From NCBI RefSeq assembly GCF_900324465.2, contig NC_046627.1, positions 2,899,219 through 2,963,218 on the forward strand: a stretch of 64,000 nucleotides of DNA, in the 5' to 3' direction. A program made the translations under genes and the position numbers. Below, in pieces: positions 1 through 13,600 of the stretch. The DNA comes from Anabas testudineus (Eukaryota > Chordata > Actinopteri > Anabantiformes > Anabantidae). The notes below the pieces were generated by a model that worked only from the letters and a program-made list of their open reading frames with translations, did not search any database and had not been told where the DNA came from. Numbering within the stretch: the first letter of the stretch is position 1; each line of letters starts with the position of its first letter.

Positions 1-1890
1 CCCTGTGGACCACCTGTGCTACAGACCACAGTGTCAGACACACAGTTCTGCAGGCGGACGTACTGTGGCCGGTTAGTGAGGTAGTCCATGATCCAGGAAA
101 TCAGGGGAGTGTTGACCTGCATGTTTTTTAATTTCTCTCCCAGCAGTGCAGGCCGGATGGTGTTGAATGCACTGGAGAAATCAAAAAACATGATCCTCAC
201 TAAGCCCCCAGGCTTGTCCAGGTGGGTGTAGGTGCGATGGAGCAGGTGTATGATGGCGTCATCCACTCCAGTATGGGGTTGATAAGCAAACTGGAGGGGG
301 TCAAGTGAGGGTTTAACCAGAGGACAGAGGGACTCCAGGATCAGCCTCTCAAAAGCCTTCATGATGTGTGATGTCAGAGCCACTGGTCTGAAGTCATTGA
401 GGACTCTGGGACGTGGCGTCTTATTCACAGGAACCAGGCACGACTTTTTCCACCCTAGAGGAACTCTCTCCAGGTGAAGCCTGTTCAGCTCTCTTCTCAC
501 CTGCTCAGCTGAGATTGTTAGGGTGGTGGCTGAGTCGTGTGGGGGAGGGACTGAGGAGCAGTTAGTAAACTGAAGTGGGCTCTGTGACTCAGCCTGGAAT
601 CGATTGAAGAAAGTATTCAATTCATTGGCTCGGTCCACAGTCCCTACAGTCTCCTGGCTACTGGACTTGTAGACAGTGATGGTCCTCATGCCCCTCCAAA
701 CCTCCCTGGTGTTTTTCTGTTGAAGACTATGTTCTAGTTTTCTCCTGTACGTCTCCTTCCCCTCCCTGATCTTGACAGACAGCAGTCTCTGGACCCTCAG
801 TCAGTCCATCAATGTCCTCACCATGAGGTTCACAGAGAGTCCTCCAGTCTGTCTCTTCAAAGCATCCCTGCAGGGCAGAGTGTGCCCCCTCTGTCCACCT
901 CTTTACAGTTTTAATGGTGGCAGGCTGCCTGTGAACCAAAGGTGTGTATTGTGGGAGGAGATGTACCAGGTTGTGATCCAACTTTCCCAGAGGGGGGAGG
1001 GCAGTGGAGCTGTAGGCATCTTTAACATTAGCATACATCAGGTCCAATGTCCTCTCCCCCCTGGTGGGACAGCTCACAAACTGGGTAAAGGTAGGAAGTG
1101 TCTTAGTGAGGGTGGCGTGATTAAAGTCTCCAGAGATCAAAAAGAAGGCGTCAGGGTGTCTGGTCTGCAGGTTGGAGGTGACCGTCTGAATGACGTCACA
1201 CGCAGCAGCGGCGTTAGCGGATGGAGGAACGTAAACAGATTAATATGGTGTGTGAAAACTCTCTGGACAAATAATATGGACGAAGTCCCACAGCCAAAAG
1301 TTCAATATCAGGGCTGCATACAGGCTCTTTCACAGTGACACGACCAGGATGGCACCACCTGTTGTTAATGAGAACATCAACCTCCCCCCTCCTCTCCTGA
1401 AACCGTCTATATTAACACTGGAGTCAGGAATACCATCATGCAGCCATGTCTCTGTGAAACACATCAAACTACACTCTGTAAAGATTTTCTCCATCCTCAC
1501 CAGAGCTGTCAGTTCATCCATCTTATTGTCCAGTGATCTCACATTACCCATAATCACAGAGGGGAGATGAGGTTTGAATCTTCTCACCTTCTCTCTGCGC
1601 ATCACTCTTCTCCGTTCTTTATTTCCTTTTTGTTGTTTTTTGCCTCCCCTACATCCCCTCGTTGTCCTTCTTCTGATCTCCTCTGGGAAGTTTAAAGTCC
1701 CGGACAAAGTTTGATCTTTTACTCCGGCCGTCCTCAGTAAGATCAGCTGATCCCCAGTGTAAACAAAGGAGTTGGCTCCATGGTGATGGAGCAGCTGTTG
1801 CGCTCCAGTCTTTCGGATTAGTGAGAGTATGAAACCAAAGGTAAAAACAGAGATAAAAACTCTCTGGAACAACATGATGTGAGGGGGTAG
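1..1890 (-). mobile_element. LINE non-LTR retrotransposon, CR1/L2/Rex-like, continues past left edge
   Basis: The minus strand encodes pieces of a LINE polyprotein common in fish genomes. Around 1560-1330 there is the start of an endonuclease domain (GNVRSLDNKMDEL, then CFTETWLHDGIPDSSVN). Around 1140-730 lies the endonuclease end, with SGDFNHA and LDHNLVHLLP. Near 200-150 the RT motif FDFSSAFNTI (palm motif A, Asp) is readable, and at 100-40 WIMDYLTNRPQYVRLQN. The reading is broken by frameshifts and stops between about 1330 and 1140, so this copy is dead. Its 3' end lies outside the window. Family assignment is by remembered protein similarity and the exact clade is uncertain. Confidence 0.8.
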
Positions 1891-3532
1891 AACTTAATTT
1901 CAAAACTAGTTACTTATCTACACAAAAGTAATAAAAATAATAAGATAAAATACAGAAAAGACATCACAAGATGAGAACAACGGTAAATCGACTGCAGCAA
2001 GGCAAATATAGTGGTATTAGAAATATAATATGTATGCCATAAACTGTATTGTACCTTAGCAGGTGGAATGGCCAGAACAGACCCATTTAAAAATTAAAAA
2101 TACAATTCAATTATGGAAATATAATATGAATGCCATAAACTGTATTATACCCCATCTGGTGGAATGGCCAGAACAGACCCATTTAAAATTTTAAAATATT
2201 TTTGTTTTGTTTTCATTGCAGGAAAAAGTTGAGCAGTCGGAATGAAAACCACTGACACTGTTTGTCCATGTTCAACCTCCACAGCATCCAGGCACACGTC
2301 TCTGAAAAGAGATGTTAGAAGAAGCTGACATTGTCTGACTGCACAGACACGGTGGTCACAAGTTGACGTGGTCCACCTGCCCTACCTACCATCTTTTGGA
2401 ACAGCCTTTTATCTCTGGTCATGGAGTCTGATCCCACAGTACAACCCATGACAACTTTTAGTAGTAAGAGTGAAAGCAACTTTTTTGATTTATTATAAGC
2501 TGATATAATAAAATGATTAACAGTCATTTCAAGAACAAAACTCTCGACCTAAAATCTGCAGCTGATCAAACAGAACCTGTAAATTCTCTCTGTATCTGAT
2601 GAAGAATCAGTTTCACTGTTTCCTTCATATTTTGTTCACAAAAAAGCCCAGAGTCCAAAAGTCCAGACACGGAATAAACCAGCACATGTGCGATGAACCA
2701 AACCAATAAAGTCTAAAGTGAAGTAGACATAGTTTTCTACTTTATCTCAGACAGTTTACGACCTTGAAACTATAATTTACATTCCCATGAACATGGATCC
2801 TGATCCAGATCATTGAGTTTTAAGGCGTCATCTGTGTTATAGTAGGTTAGAGTTTCTGTCACACCCACAGCTACGTCATTAGGAAGACTTCAACTTGAAT
2901 AAGAATATAATGTAATCCAAGATACTAATTAGAGTATTTTATAGTACTTTGATAGAAGTTTTAATTGTACTTCATCTGATTTCCCTCTTTGAACTGGTGC
3001 TGTATCTTTAACATGAGGTAAAGAAATTCACAACTTGTACCAAATGTTAATTATTGTATTAAACAACATCATATATTTTACTTAGTACTGTAGTAGTTGT
3101 ATTAACGTCTTGTTCTTTATTAATTACTATTTGTTTGAACCTTCTATCAGCAGTGATCAGACAAACTACTGCAGAACTGAGACCAACATGTTCCTCATTT
3201 ATTTCACTGGACGTTCAGACCACACAGAGCAGACGTCACCAACGATGGTGAACATGAAGATATTTGTGTCCAACATTCACCACAGTCACTACTTCAGTCA
3301 GAGTAACTCTATCTGTGTCCAGCAGGGGGCAGAATAAGCTGTTTAATATAATGTGACGTAAGAATGAGGACCAGTTCCAGATCAGCAGGTGGACGTCAGT
3401 GTTTGAACTGTTGTGAAGGTGTGAAGCTCGACTTCAGTGAAGAGTAGACGACCTCTGGTTCTGGAGAAAAGTCTGAACACAAACACACAGTCACACGTTT
3501 GTTAATCAGCCTCTGACGACATGATCTCTCGT
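1891..3532. other. Intergenic, AT-rich, with a short two-copy tandem repeat
   Basis: No gene is seen here. Two copies of a segment of about 75 bp lie at roughly 2021-2093 and 2117-2190. Both carry ATGCCATAAACTGTATT followed by GGAATGGCCAGAACAGACCC. The short open frames in this stretch (for example 2315-2527 and 3110-3337) have no recognisable domain and are taken as chance. Confidence 0.5.
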
Positions 3533-3538
3533 TTTATT
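3533..3538 (-). promoter_or_regulatory. Candidate poly(A) signal of FcRL-like copy 1
   Basis: TTTATT on the plus strand reads AATAAA on the minus strand. It lies about 65 bp beyond the stop codon of the FcRL-like gene at 3604-3606, a usual distance for a compact 3' UTR. Confidence 0.45.
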
Positions 3539-3603
3539 TGCTGATGACTGAAACATTTCAGCTTCCTTGAAGAAGAAGAAAACATTGATCACAATGGATC
3601 AGT

Positions 3604-3756
3604 TCAGAAGTGATGCTCTGTGGTGACATCATCATAGTCATCATCCAATCCCTGCTCAGCCTGAAGGGGTGAGGTCATCACCATGGAGACAGACAGGTGA
3701 TTTTCTACAGTCAAATGTTAAAAAGAAAGAGTAGAAAATGTATCAAGAGACACTGA

Positions 3757-3808
<52 letters not shown>

Positions 3809-6800
3809 AGTGTTTGTGAGGTCAGTGACTGATTCAGAGTGTTACCTGTGGGTCTGTGTCGATATAAAGACACCATGAGGAGAGTGGAGATGAAGTACGG
3901 ACAGAACACCACCAGGTGGAGGACCAGTCTGAACACAAGCTGGAGGGAGGTGGAGGCAGGAGGTAATGCTGTAGAGTCAGTGGTGGGTGGATGTGTGGTT
4001 GTAGTTGAAGGTTCTTCTGTAAAGAGAATCCACATGCTCAGGTGAATGTGTGGATGAAATAAATGTTGAACTCAGAGTTTTCCTCCTGACCTGTGACAGA
4101 GATCCAGCTGGGTGGAGACTCTCCATGACTGCTGATGTGACACTTGTAGAGGCCTTCATCAGACTTGGTAACATGGTGGATGGTCATGTGACCTGTAGGC
4201 TCAGTCCTGATGAGGGAGCCATCTTTATAGAAATCAGCTGGGAGCTTGGAGGGAGGGCTCTTTGTTTGACAGTGCAGAGTGACATCATGTCCCTCCATCA
4301 CAGGGAGGACAGGACTCTGCAGGATCACTGATCCACCTCAACACAGAGACAAACTACAGCATTTCATCCATTTCCACACAGACTCATCAACACTAACTCC
4401 ACAGTCTGATCTTACCAGAGACAGTGATGTTGATGATGCTACTGGTTGATCCCTCTCTGGACTCACACCAGTAAACTCCACTGTCCCATGGGTTGATGAA
4501 GCTGATTTTACATGAAGAACCATTTCCTTCTCCCCATCCATCTTCACACTGAGTCCTGGTGTCTCTGGTTGTGTTCCTCCTCAGTGTCCATCCAGCAGAG
4601 CTGTCGTCCTCCTCACAGCTCAGAGACACAGACTCATCTTCAAACAGCTGAGATCTGTTGGGACTCACAGTCAGACGAACTGTAGAATGATTCATGCAGA
4701 AATTGCACAAATTAGTTTTGAAGCACCAACTAGTTGTTGGAGTTGCATTTTCATTTCCACATTACATTATATCAAGAATGAAGTAAATTAATATTTCTGT
4801 CTTCTTTTCCTGAACTTTGTTGAGAGCTGCATATTTCTGTCAAATTTGGAATCTGAAATTAAAAACTGTTCCTAAGTTACACTAGAGAATGTAGATGAAA
4901 CAAATATCTTAAGTAAGTATTAAGTGTTTTATTAATGTCTGTTCCTCGAGCTAAACAAAAAGTTAGAAAAACCCAGAAAGTCTGTTTTAATAATTTAATT
5001 AACATAGTGACCTCAAATTCAGAGCACACTGATTGTGCAGCCAGCACCTCTGATCTGAAGTTAGGATTGTTAAATATTAGATCTCTTACATCTAAAGCTC
5101 TTACTGTTAATGAAACTATCACAGATCAGGAGTTTGATATACTCTGTTTAACAGAAACCTGGATTAAACAGGACGAGTATGTAGCTTTAAATGAAGCAAC
5201 TCCTCCTGGATACAGCTACATTCACCAGCCTCGTCTGACTGGTAGAGGAGGAGGTGTCGCAGTTATTTACAATGATAAACTGACTATCGTACAAAAGCAT
5301 GTACACAAATTTAAAGATTTTGAATGTCTTTATAGTAACATAATAAGTATAGATACAAATATAAAGTCTGCTCAGCCGATCCCACTAATTATCATTTACA
5401 GACCCCCAGGGCCCTACTCTGAATTTCTTTGTGAATTTGCAGATTTCCTTTCTAACCTAGTTGTTTCTGTAGACAAAGCATCAATTGCTGGAGATTGGTG
5501 CCAAAATAAATTCTAAATTATTTTTCAATAACAAAATTGTAAATATAAGGCATAAAATTCAAGATTGAAAAGCAGACAATTTAGTTGACGCAGGTGACGA
5601 GCTAACCTCAGCAGATCAGTACCTAGATTACTTTACTCCTCTTGAAGAGAATGAATCAATTTCACTCATCTCTTCAGCAAAATCTTCAACCTGTACATTA
5701 GACCCTATACCGACACACTTTCTAAAACAGATAGTGCCAGAAATACCAGAACCCCTGCTGACAATCATAAATTCCTCACTCAGCTGTGGGTATGTCCCAA
5801 AGTGTTGTAAATTAGCAGTTATTAAACCGCTAATCAAGAAACCTGATCTCGACCCTTGTCAGCTGTCCAATTACAGGCCGATATCAAACCTCCCCTTTAT
5901 CTCAAAGATTCTTGAAAAGATAGTAGCTGGGCAGCTATCCTCGTATCTTCATAGAAATAACATACATGAACTCTATCAGTCAGGATTTAGGCCTCATCAC
6001 AGCACAGAGACGGCACTTGTTAAAGTAGTAAATGACCTCCTATTGGCCTCTGATCAGGGTAGTGTCTCTATGCTTGTGCTACTCGACCTCAGTGCAGCTT
6101 TCGACACCATTGACCATAGTATTCTCCTTCACAGACTAGAAAATGTTGTTGGAATTAGGGGAACGGCCCTCTCCTGGCTTAGGTCCTATTTGACTGATCG
6201 TTATCAGTATGTAGATCTAAATGGCGATTACTCCACCTGCTCTCCAGTGTAGTCTGGTGTTCCACAGGGTTCAGATTTAGGCCCACTGCTTTTTTCCCTC
6301 TACATGCTTCCTCTGGGCAACATAATCCATAAGCATGGTATTAACTTTCATTGTTATGCTGACGACACACAGTTATATGTTTCATCAAAACCAGATGAGA
6401 TCAAACAGCTTAATAAAGTTGAGCAATGTGTAAAGGATATACGAGACTGGATGCTAATTAACTTCCTTCTGCTAAATCCTGATAAGACAGAAGTACTAGT
6501 TATAGGATCATCTGCAGCTAGAAGCAAGATTTTAGATCACGCCGTAACTCTGGATGGCCTTTCTGTCACATCTAGTGCAACAGTAAAAGACCTTGGTGTG
6601 ATTCTAGATTCCAGTCTTTAATTTGAAGCTCATGTAGATAATATCACCAGGACAGCTTTCTTTCACCTCAGAAATATTTTCAAGATAAGGAATATTTTGT
6701 CACTAAATGATGCAGAAAAATTAGTCCATGCTTTCATCACCTCTTGGTTGGACTACTGTAATGCCTTACTGTCTGGCTGTTCAACCAGGTGCATAAACAA

Positions 6801-9033
6801 GCTTCAGTTAGTTCAGAATGCAGCAGCGAGAGTCCTCACTAGAACCAGAAGATATGAGCCTGTCAGTACCTCGTATCTTAAAAACTACAGCTGGGGGCAG
6901 AGCTTTTTCTTACAATGCCCCAAAGTTATGGAATAGCCTTCCAAATAGCGTTCGGGACTCAGACACAGTCTCAGTGTTTAAGTCTAGGTTGAAAACCTAT
7001 TTATTTAGTCAAGCATTTTGTAAATAGATCTGGGAAGGACTCATGGACGTAGAGCATTATGGTGAACTGGTATGTTTAGATGCTGTCTTCCCCACTCTCA
7101 CTGATCACTCAGGTTTGTTGATGGTGAAGTGATCAGTTGCTCTACATCCCAGTGAGCCCTCATGTCTGTGTTTCCTTCTGAACCCACCCTTTTAGTTAGG
7201 CTGTCATAATTAGTCCTGCCGGAGTCCCTGCTGCACTATTCTAAATATACATTCACCTCAAACTTTATCTGACTGTGAATACAACTAACTGCCATCTCTC
7301 TCTTTCTCTACCTCTCTATTTCCCTCTTCCTGTCTCTCTGTCGAGCTACACGTCATTCCACCCTTTGCCCTCTGGACCTGTCTGACTCGTCCTGATGCCC
7401 AATTTCTGGCTGGAGATCTCGTCACTTGGATCCACCGTTTGCCCTATGGGATGCGTTTGGAGACTGGAGTCGTTTCCACGCCACCACGAAGTCGGTCTTG
7501 GCCGCGGCGGATGTTGGAAGCTGTTTCTCTGAGGTCTCGACTCAACGCTCGATAGTCAAGGAATGGAACAATTCTGCCTGCAATTAACTAACTAGACTCC
7601 ACATTAACAGCATGTAATCACCCATATGAGGATCGTTCCCTGTTGAGTCTGGTTCCTCTCAAGGTTTCTTCCCTTTGCCTTCTCTCGTCCTCGGCTTGCT
7701 CTTCAGGGACAATCTGATTATTATGATTCATACACATTCACTGTTCATGTACTGTTCTTTGGTTGTAAAGCTGCTTTGTGACAATGTCAATTGTAAAAAG
7801 CGCTCTACAAATAAAATTGAATTGAATTGAATTGTTGTGAACAGCTCACTAATCACTCAGCAGTATTCACGTTTCAAGAGAATTGTTTTTACACTAATAG
7901 ATGATGTTGTAGGTTAATTAATCTGTTCATTAATATGCAGTTAATGAAAGGTGGTTTTGGAGAAGTCTGTGACTCCAGGAGTTAAAGAACTCAGAATAAA
8001 TAAAATCAGTTTCTGTGTAAATGTGGTCGTTCTTCAACACAGACTCAATCTGAGCGAGTGCTAGTTTCAATCACCTTCATCTATTTATCAAAAAACATTG
8101 TACAAGTGTAAGTTAAGGAGCTGAATGTTTTAACATCTTTAAAGAATCAGTAGAGAAGTTTACTGACCTTGGTTTGTTGTGCAGCACAGCCGTGGGATCA
8201 CGACTGAAGAAGAAATAAATAAATAAATAATATTATGGGAGTGGGTGATATAAATGAATTCATGGTAAATACCTGGAAACACACTTATCTACTGGTTATT
8301 TCTGTGTAATCATCATGAATCAGAGTCAAACACAGCTCTGCACAAACAGCTGGAGACTTTTTGAAGTTCACATGAGATCAGAGAATTTCAGCACTTTCTG
8401 CCTGATCAGCAGGTTTTGTATTATTCTGAATTATTTAGATTTCTTGATGATGATCAGTACCTGAAGTCAGAGTGTATGAAACATAAAGAACAAACCTGAG
8501 CTGTAATTATACAGAGGGAGGGCTGGACGGAGTCTCATACTGGTTCTAACTTAACTTGTTCATCATAACTTTGTATAGTACAATGGATCATTATTCTAAT
8601 AAATACATAAATATGAAAACACTTTTTGTAAGTTGAATATTACTTCAATACTGAAGCAGCATCGCTCTGTGGCTAAATTAAACTGAATGTGTTGCCTCAT
8701 AGTTATCCAGTTAGCTAGTTAACTAGCATGTTAGCAAGATAATTATCTAACTTACTGCGAATGGAAAGAAGTAGAGATCAAAGTTAGTTTTTAAAGCTGC
8801 TTAATGACATTTTTTCACTGTTGATCTTTATCGTGATCCACACCGTCAGATTACAAATTATTTAACATCTAGTTTACATTTTAAAGCCCAGATTTTGATT
8901 TGTTTGCTTTTCTTGTCAAATTTCTTGACAAACTGTGTGATCCTGCGATCACCAACAAATCTGACAATAATAAAAAACAAAAACAACACATGTTGTACTC
9001 ACAGAGCAGCCACTGAAGAGCTGTTTTGTCCAT
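3604..9033 (-). CDS. Fc-receptor-like membrane protein, copy 1 (intact, two Ig domains)
   Basis: Six exons on the minus strand join in phase: 9003-9033 (start ATG), 8168-8203, 4416-4679, 4091-4336, 3846-4016 and 3604-3704 (stop). They total 849 nt, or 282 residues. All introns are GT-AG and split codons after base 1. The first two exons make a leader ([18 protein letters not shown]). Exon 3 is Ig domain 1 (SLSCEED to SGVYWC). Exon 4 is Ig domain 2 (VTLHCQTKS to GLYKC). Exon 5 carries a Thr/Pro stalk and a transmembrane helix ([17 protein letters not shown]). The tail ends [13 protein letters not shown]. The layout matches teleost Fc-receptor-like proteins, so a cell-surface immune receptor is likely; the ligand is unknown. 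An L2-like LINE lies in intron 2. No canonical ITIM is present, though DYDDV resembles one. Confidence 0.82.
3756..3808. repeat. (GATT)n microsatellite in last intron of FcRL copy 1
   Basis: About 13 tandem GATT units lie in the intron between the transmembrane exon and the tail exon. The same microsatellite sits at the same place in FcRL copy 3 (51354-51410), so it predates that duplication. Confidence 0.9.
4870..7836 (+). mobile_element. L2-like LINE inserted in intron 2 of FcRL copy 1 (dead)
   Basis: The element runs opposite to its host gene. Residues encoded at 4935-5516 form the N-terminal part of an apurinic-type endonuclease ([24 protein letters not shown]). From 5734 the reverse transcriptase follows with [13 protein letters not shown] (motif A), [17 protein letters not shown] and [11 protein letters not shown] (catalytic YADD). 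The stretch 5517-5730 is too short to hold the rest of the endonuclease and the RT start, so there is an internal deletion. In-frame stops occur at about 6250 and 6619, and the frame shifts near 6870. The 3' end is typical of L2: a conserved tail followed by short ATTGA-type repeats at about 7815-7836. Confidence 0.88.
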
Positions 9034-10622
9034 TGTTACACTTGGTGATGTGAGATCATCAACACGTTTGGTCAGAGCAGTTAGTTTTACTTCCTTCCTC
9101 TTTTTTATTTGAGTATGTAGGTGTGAAACTTCCTTCTAAGCCGTTGACAGGAGAGAACACATTTAGTTTTATGTTAATATGTCAGAGATAAACCATCAGC
9201 ACTGAGCCAATATGTTGTTCGAGGCTTTGTATGAACATCTTCCACCAAACAGAATACAGTGACAGGATGAACTTAGCATCATCTGAAGAATCAACTTATG
9301 AGATTCAAGATTCTAAAAAGTTCATTAATCGCATGTGGGAATTATTTAACATTCACATTTATCGGTTATTTTTGTTTGTTTTTATTAATTTGTTTTAGAG
9401 TTGTTGGTTTGTTTGTATCTGATCAACAACACAAGCAAAAGAACTGTAAGATCATAAACAGCGTGGACGCTGCAGAGGTGAGAAGCTTCACAGGAAATAC
9501 TTCAGTACTGAACGTCTCAGGTGCATTTCCTACAAATATAGCAGCATAAAGAGGGATGGTGACGTGACGACCAGAGCTCTGTAGCTTCAGTCTTCACGTT
9601 GTCTGTTCTCCTTCTTAGTATTGTTGCTATAATGTAAAAATACATACTGACCCAGACATTAACACCCAGATCCACTAATCTACCACTATTTATTTATTTA
9701 TTTATAAGAACAAAGTTGATTATGGAGTAAAAATTAAATGAATGATTCTAACCTGAACCTTAATCTAAGTCTGTTTGAGAACCAGACAATCCCAGAGGAG
9801 TAAACTGGTTCTTCTAACATATACCAGTACACAGACACACACTTACACTGACTGAAGCCTAATTCCCAGTAAGCCTGTTAAACTCAGCAGCTTGAATGTG
9901 TGTCTGTGTGTTATTAGTGTTGAACTGCTGACTCAGGAGGATCAGAGGAAAACCAGCACCACTAATCTGCCCCTCCACACCTTTCACTGTCTCTTCCTCT
10001 CTCACAGTTACTTTCTTTCTGCTCCTGTCACCTGTGTTATTTCTCCAGGTCATTAATCCTTCCTTATTTCCTTCCTTATTTCCTTCCTACCTCATTCTTC
10101 TTCTGTGTGGTCTCTAGTCTGTCCTCTGTCTTCTCTGTGGGTTTCCATCAATTTTTTTCTGTTTGATCTCATTTCTCATCACTTGCTCATCCTAACTTAA
10201 AGTATAAAGATGTAAAATAATTATGAATATTATTATGTATTATTAAGTGTGCAGTCATTTCCTTCATTTACCTCTGAGTGCAGGTGTATGTGAGACATAC
10301 GTATCATCCGTCCTCCTCTAATCCCTTTATCCCTGTCAGGGTGACAGAGGAGACCGTCCTGCTGGGTCTTCACTTCAATTCCTCCTTTTATCTCCTTTTA
10401 TCTCTGGAAACTTAACATTAAAAGGATTTAAAGAGGTCAGAAATATCAGTTTGTGTGTGGGGGTGTTGCTCTTCTGTTTCCATGGCGATGAGATTGATGC
10501 ACTGCTGGTGGATACCGGCCTAGTAACCGAGGGCAACAGATTATCACCTGACAGGTGAGTAAAGAGATAATGGAGTAGTTTCTGGAAGATTTGTTAATAC
10601 AGTCAAAACTTTATGTGGCTCT
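9034..10622. other. Intergenic between FcRL copy 1 and the minisatellite
   Basis: No convincing coding region. A possible untranslated first exon of cnga1 could end near 10555, where ACCTGACAG is followed by GTGAGT, but nothing else supports it. Pyrimidine-rich TTCC repeats occur around 10050-10090. Confidence 0.35.
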
Positions 10623-10625
10623 ATG

Positions 10626-13600
10626 AAGATGTGTGATGATAATAACAGTGATGACAGTGATAACAGTTATAACAGTGATAACAGTTATAACAGTGATAAC
10701 AGTTATAACAGTGATGACAGTGATAACAGTGATGACAGTGATAAAAGAGATAACAGTGATGACAGTGATAAAGGTGAAAACAGTGATAACAGTGATGACA
10801 GAACAGTGATAATAGTGATAACAGTGATAATAGTGATAACAGTGATAACAGTGATGACAGAACAGTGATAACAGTGATAACAGTGATGACAGAACAGTGA
10901 TAACAGTTATAAACAGTGATGACAGAACAGTGATAACAGTGATAACAGTGATAATAGTGATAACAGTGATAACAGTGATGACAGAACAGTGATAACAGTG
11001 ATAACAGTGATGACAGAACAGTGATAACAGTTATAAACAGTGATGACAGAACAGTGATAACAGTGATAACAGTGATAATAGTGATAACAGTGATAACAGT
11101 GATAAAAGTGATGACAGTACAGTGATAACATTGATAACAGTACAGTGAAAACAGTGATGACAGAACAGTGAAAACAGTAATGACAGTGATGACAGTACAG
11201 TGATAACAGTGATAACAGTACAGTGAAAACAGTGATGACAGAACAGTGAAAACAGTGATGACAGAGCAGTGAAAACAGTGATAACAGAACAGTGATAACA
11301 GTGATGACAGAACAGTGATGACAGTGATAACAGTGATGACAGAACAGTGATAACAGTGATGACAGAACAGTGATAAAAGTGATAACAGTGATGACAGAAC
11401 AGTGATAACAGTGATGACAGAACAGTGATAATAGTGATAACAGTGATAACAGTGATGACAGAACAGTGATAACAGTGATAACAGTGATGACAGAACAGTG
11501 ATGACAGTGATAACAGTGATAACAGAACAGTGATAACAGTTATAAACAGTGATGACAGAACAGTGATAACAGTGATAACAGAACAGTGATAACAGTGATA
11601 ACAGTGATGACAGAACAGTGATAACAGTGATAATAGTGATAACAGTGATAACAGTGATGACAGTACAGTGATAACAGTGATAACAGAACAGTGATAACAG
11701 TGATAACAGTGATAACAGTGATGACAGAACAGTGATAACAGTGATGACAGAACAGTGATGACAGTGATAACAGTGATAACAGAACAGTGATAACAGTTAT
11801 AAACAGTGATGACAGAACAGTGATAACAGTGATAACAGTGATAATAGTGATAACAGTGATAACAGTGATAACAGTGATGACAGTACAGTGATAACATTGA
11901 TAACAGTACAGTGAAAACAGTGATGACAGAACAGTGAAAACAGCAATAACAGTGATAACAGAACAGTGATAACAGTGATGACAGTGATGACAGTACAGTG
12001 ATAACAGTGATAACAGTACAGTGAAAACAGTGATGACAGAACAGTGAAAACAGTGATGACAGAGCAGTGAAAACAGTGATAACAGTGATAACAGAACAGT
12101 GATAACAGTGATGACAGAACAGTGATGACAGTGATAACAGTGATGACAGAACAGTGATAACAGTGGTGACAGAACAGTGATAAAAGTGATAACAGTGATG
12201 ACAGAACAGTGATAACAGTGATGACAGAACAGTGATAATAGTGATAACAGTGATAACAGTGATGACAGAACAGTGATAACAGTGATAACAGTGATGACAG
12301 AACAGTGATAACAGTGATGACAGAACAGTGATAACAGTGATAACAGAACAGTGATAACAGTTATAAACAGTGATAACAGAACAGTGATAACAGTGATAAC
12401 AGTGATGACAGAACAGTGATAACAGTGATAATAGTGATAACAGTGATAACAGTGATGACAGTACAGTGATAACAGTGATACAGAACAGTGATAACAGTGA
12501 TAACAGTGATAACAGAACAGTGATAACAGTTATAAACAGTGATAACAGTGATAACAGAACAGTGATAACAGTGATAACAGTGATGACAGAACAGTGAAAA
12601 CAGTGATGACAGAACAGTGAAAACAGTGATGACAGTTATAATCAGTGATAACAGTGATGACAGAACAGTGATAACAGTGATAACAGAACAGTGATAACAG
12701 TGATAATAGTGATAACAGTGATAACAGTGATGACAGAACAGTGATAACAGTGATGACAGAACAATGATAAGAGTGATAACAGTGATAATAGTGATAACAG
12801 TGATAACAGTGATGACAGAACAGTGATAACAGTGATGACAGAACAGTGATAACAGTGATGACAGAACAGTGATAACAGTGATAACAGTGATGACAGTGAT
12901 AACAGAGATAACAGAACAGTGATAACAGTGATAACAGAACAGTGATAACAGTGATGACAGAACAGTAAAAACAGTGATGACAGTGATAACAGAACAGTGA
13001 TAACAGTGATAACAGAACAGTGATGACAGTTATAATCAGTGATTACAGTGATAACAGTGATGACAGAACAGTGATGACAGTGATAAAAGTGATAACAGTG
13101 ATAACAGAACAGTGAAAACAGTGATGACAGAACAGTGATAACAGTGATAACAGTGATAACAGAACAGTGATAACAGAACAGTGAAAACAGTGATAACAGT
13201 GATAATAGTGATAACAGTGATAACAGTGATGACAGAACAGTGATAACAGTGATATTAGTGATGACAGAACAGTGATAACAGTGATAACAGAACAGTGATA
13301 ACAGTGATAACAGTGATAACAGTGATGACAGAACAGTGATAACAGTGATGACAGAACAGTGATAACAGTGATGACAGAACAGTGATAACAGTGATAACAG
13401 TGATAATAGTGATAACAGTGATAACAGTGATGACAGAACAGTGATAACAGTGATATTAGTGATGACAGAACAGTGATGACAGTGATAACAGTGATAATAG
13501 TTATAAACAGTGATGTCAGAACAGTGATAACAGTGATGACAGTACAGTGATAACAGTGATAACAGTGATGACAGTACAGTGAAAACAGTGATGACAGAAC

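Noticed and set aside
4050-4331. Antisense open frame overlapping domain 2 of FcRL, repeated in all copies
   Set aside because: Its conservation follows from the near-identity of the sense exon, and splice signals and Ig motifs are on the other strand.
11031-11897. 288-residue open frame on the minus strand with HCYHCYHC-type repeats (and similar ones at 14301, 17123)
   Set aside because: It is the minisatellite read in a stop-free frame. The 9-bp unit keeps any frame open until a variant unit, and all three minus frames behave alike, so there is no sign of coding selection.
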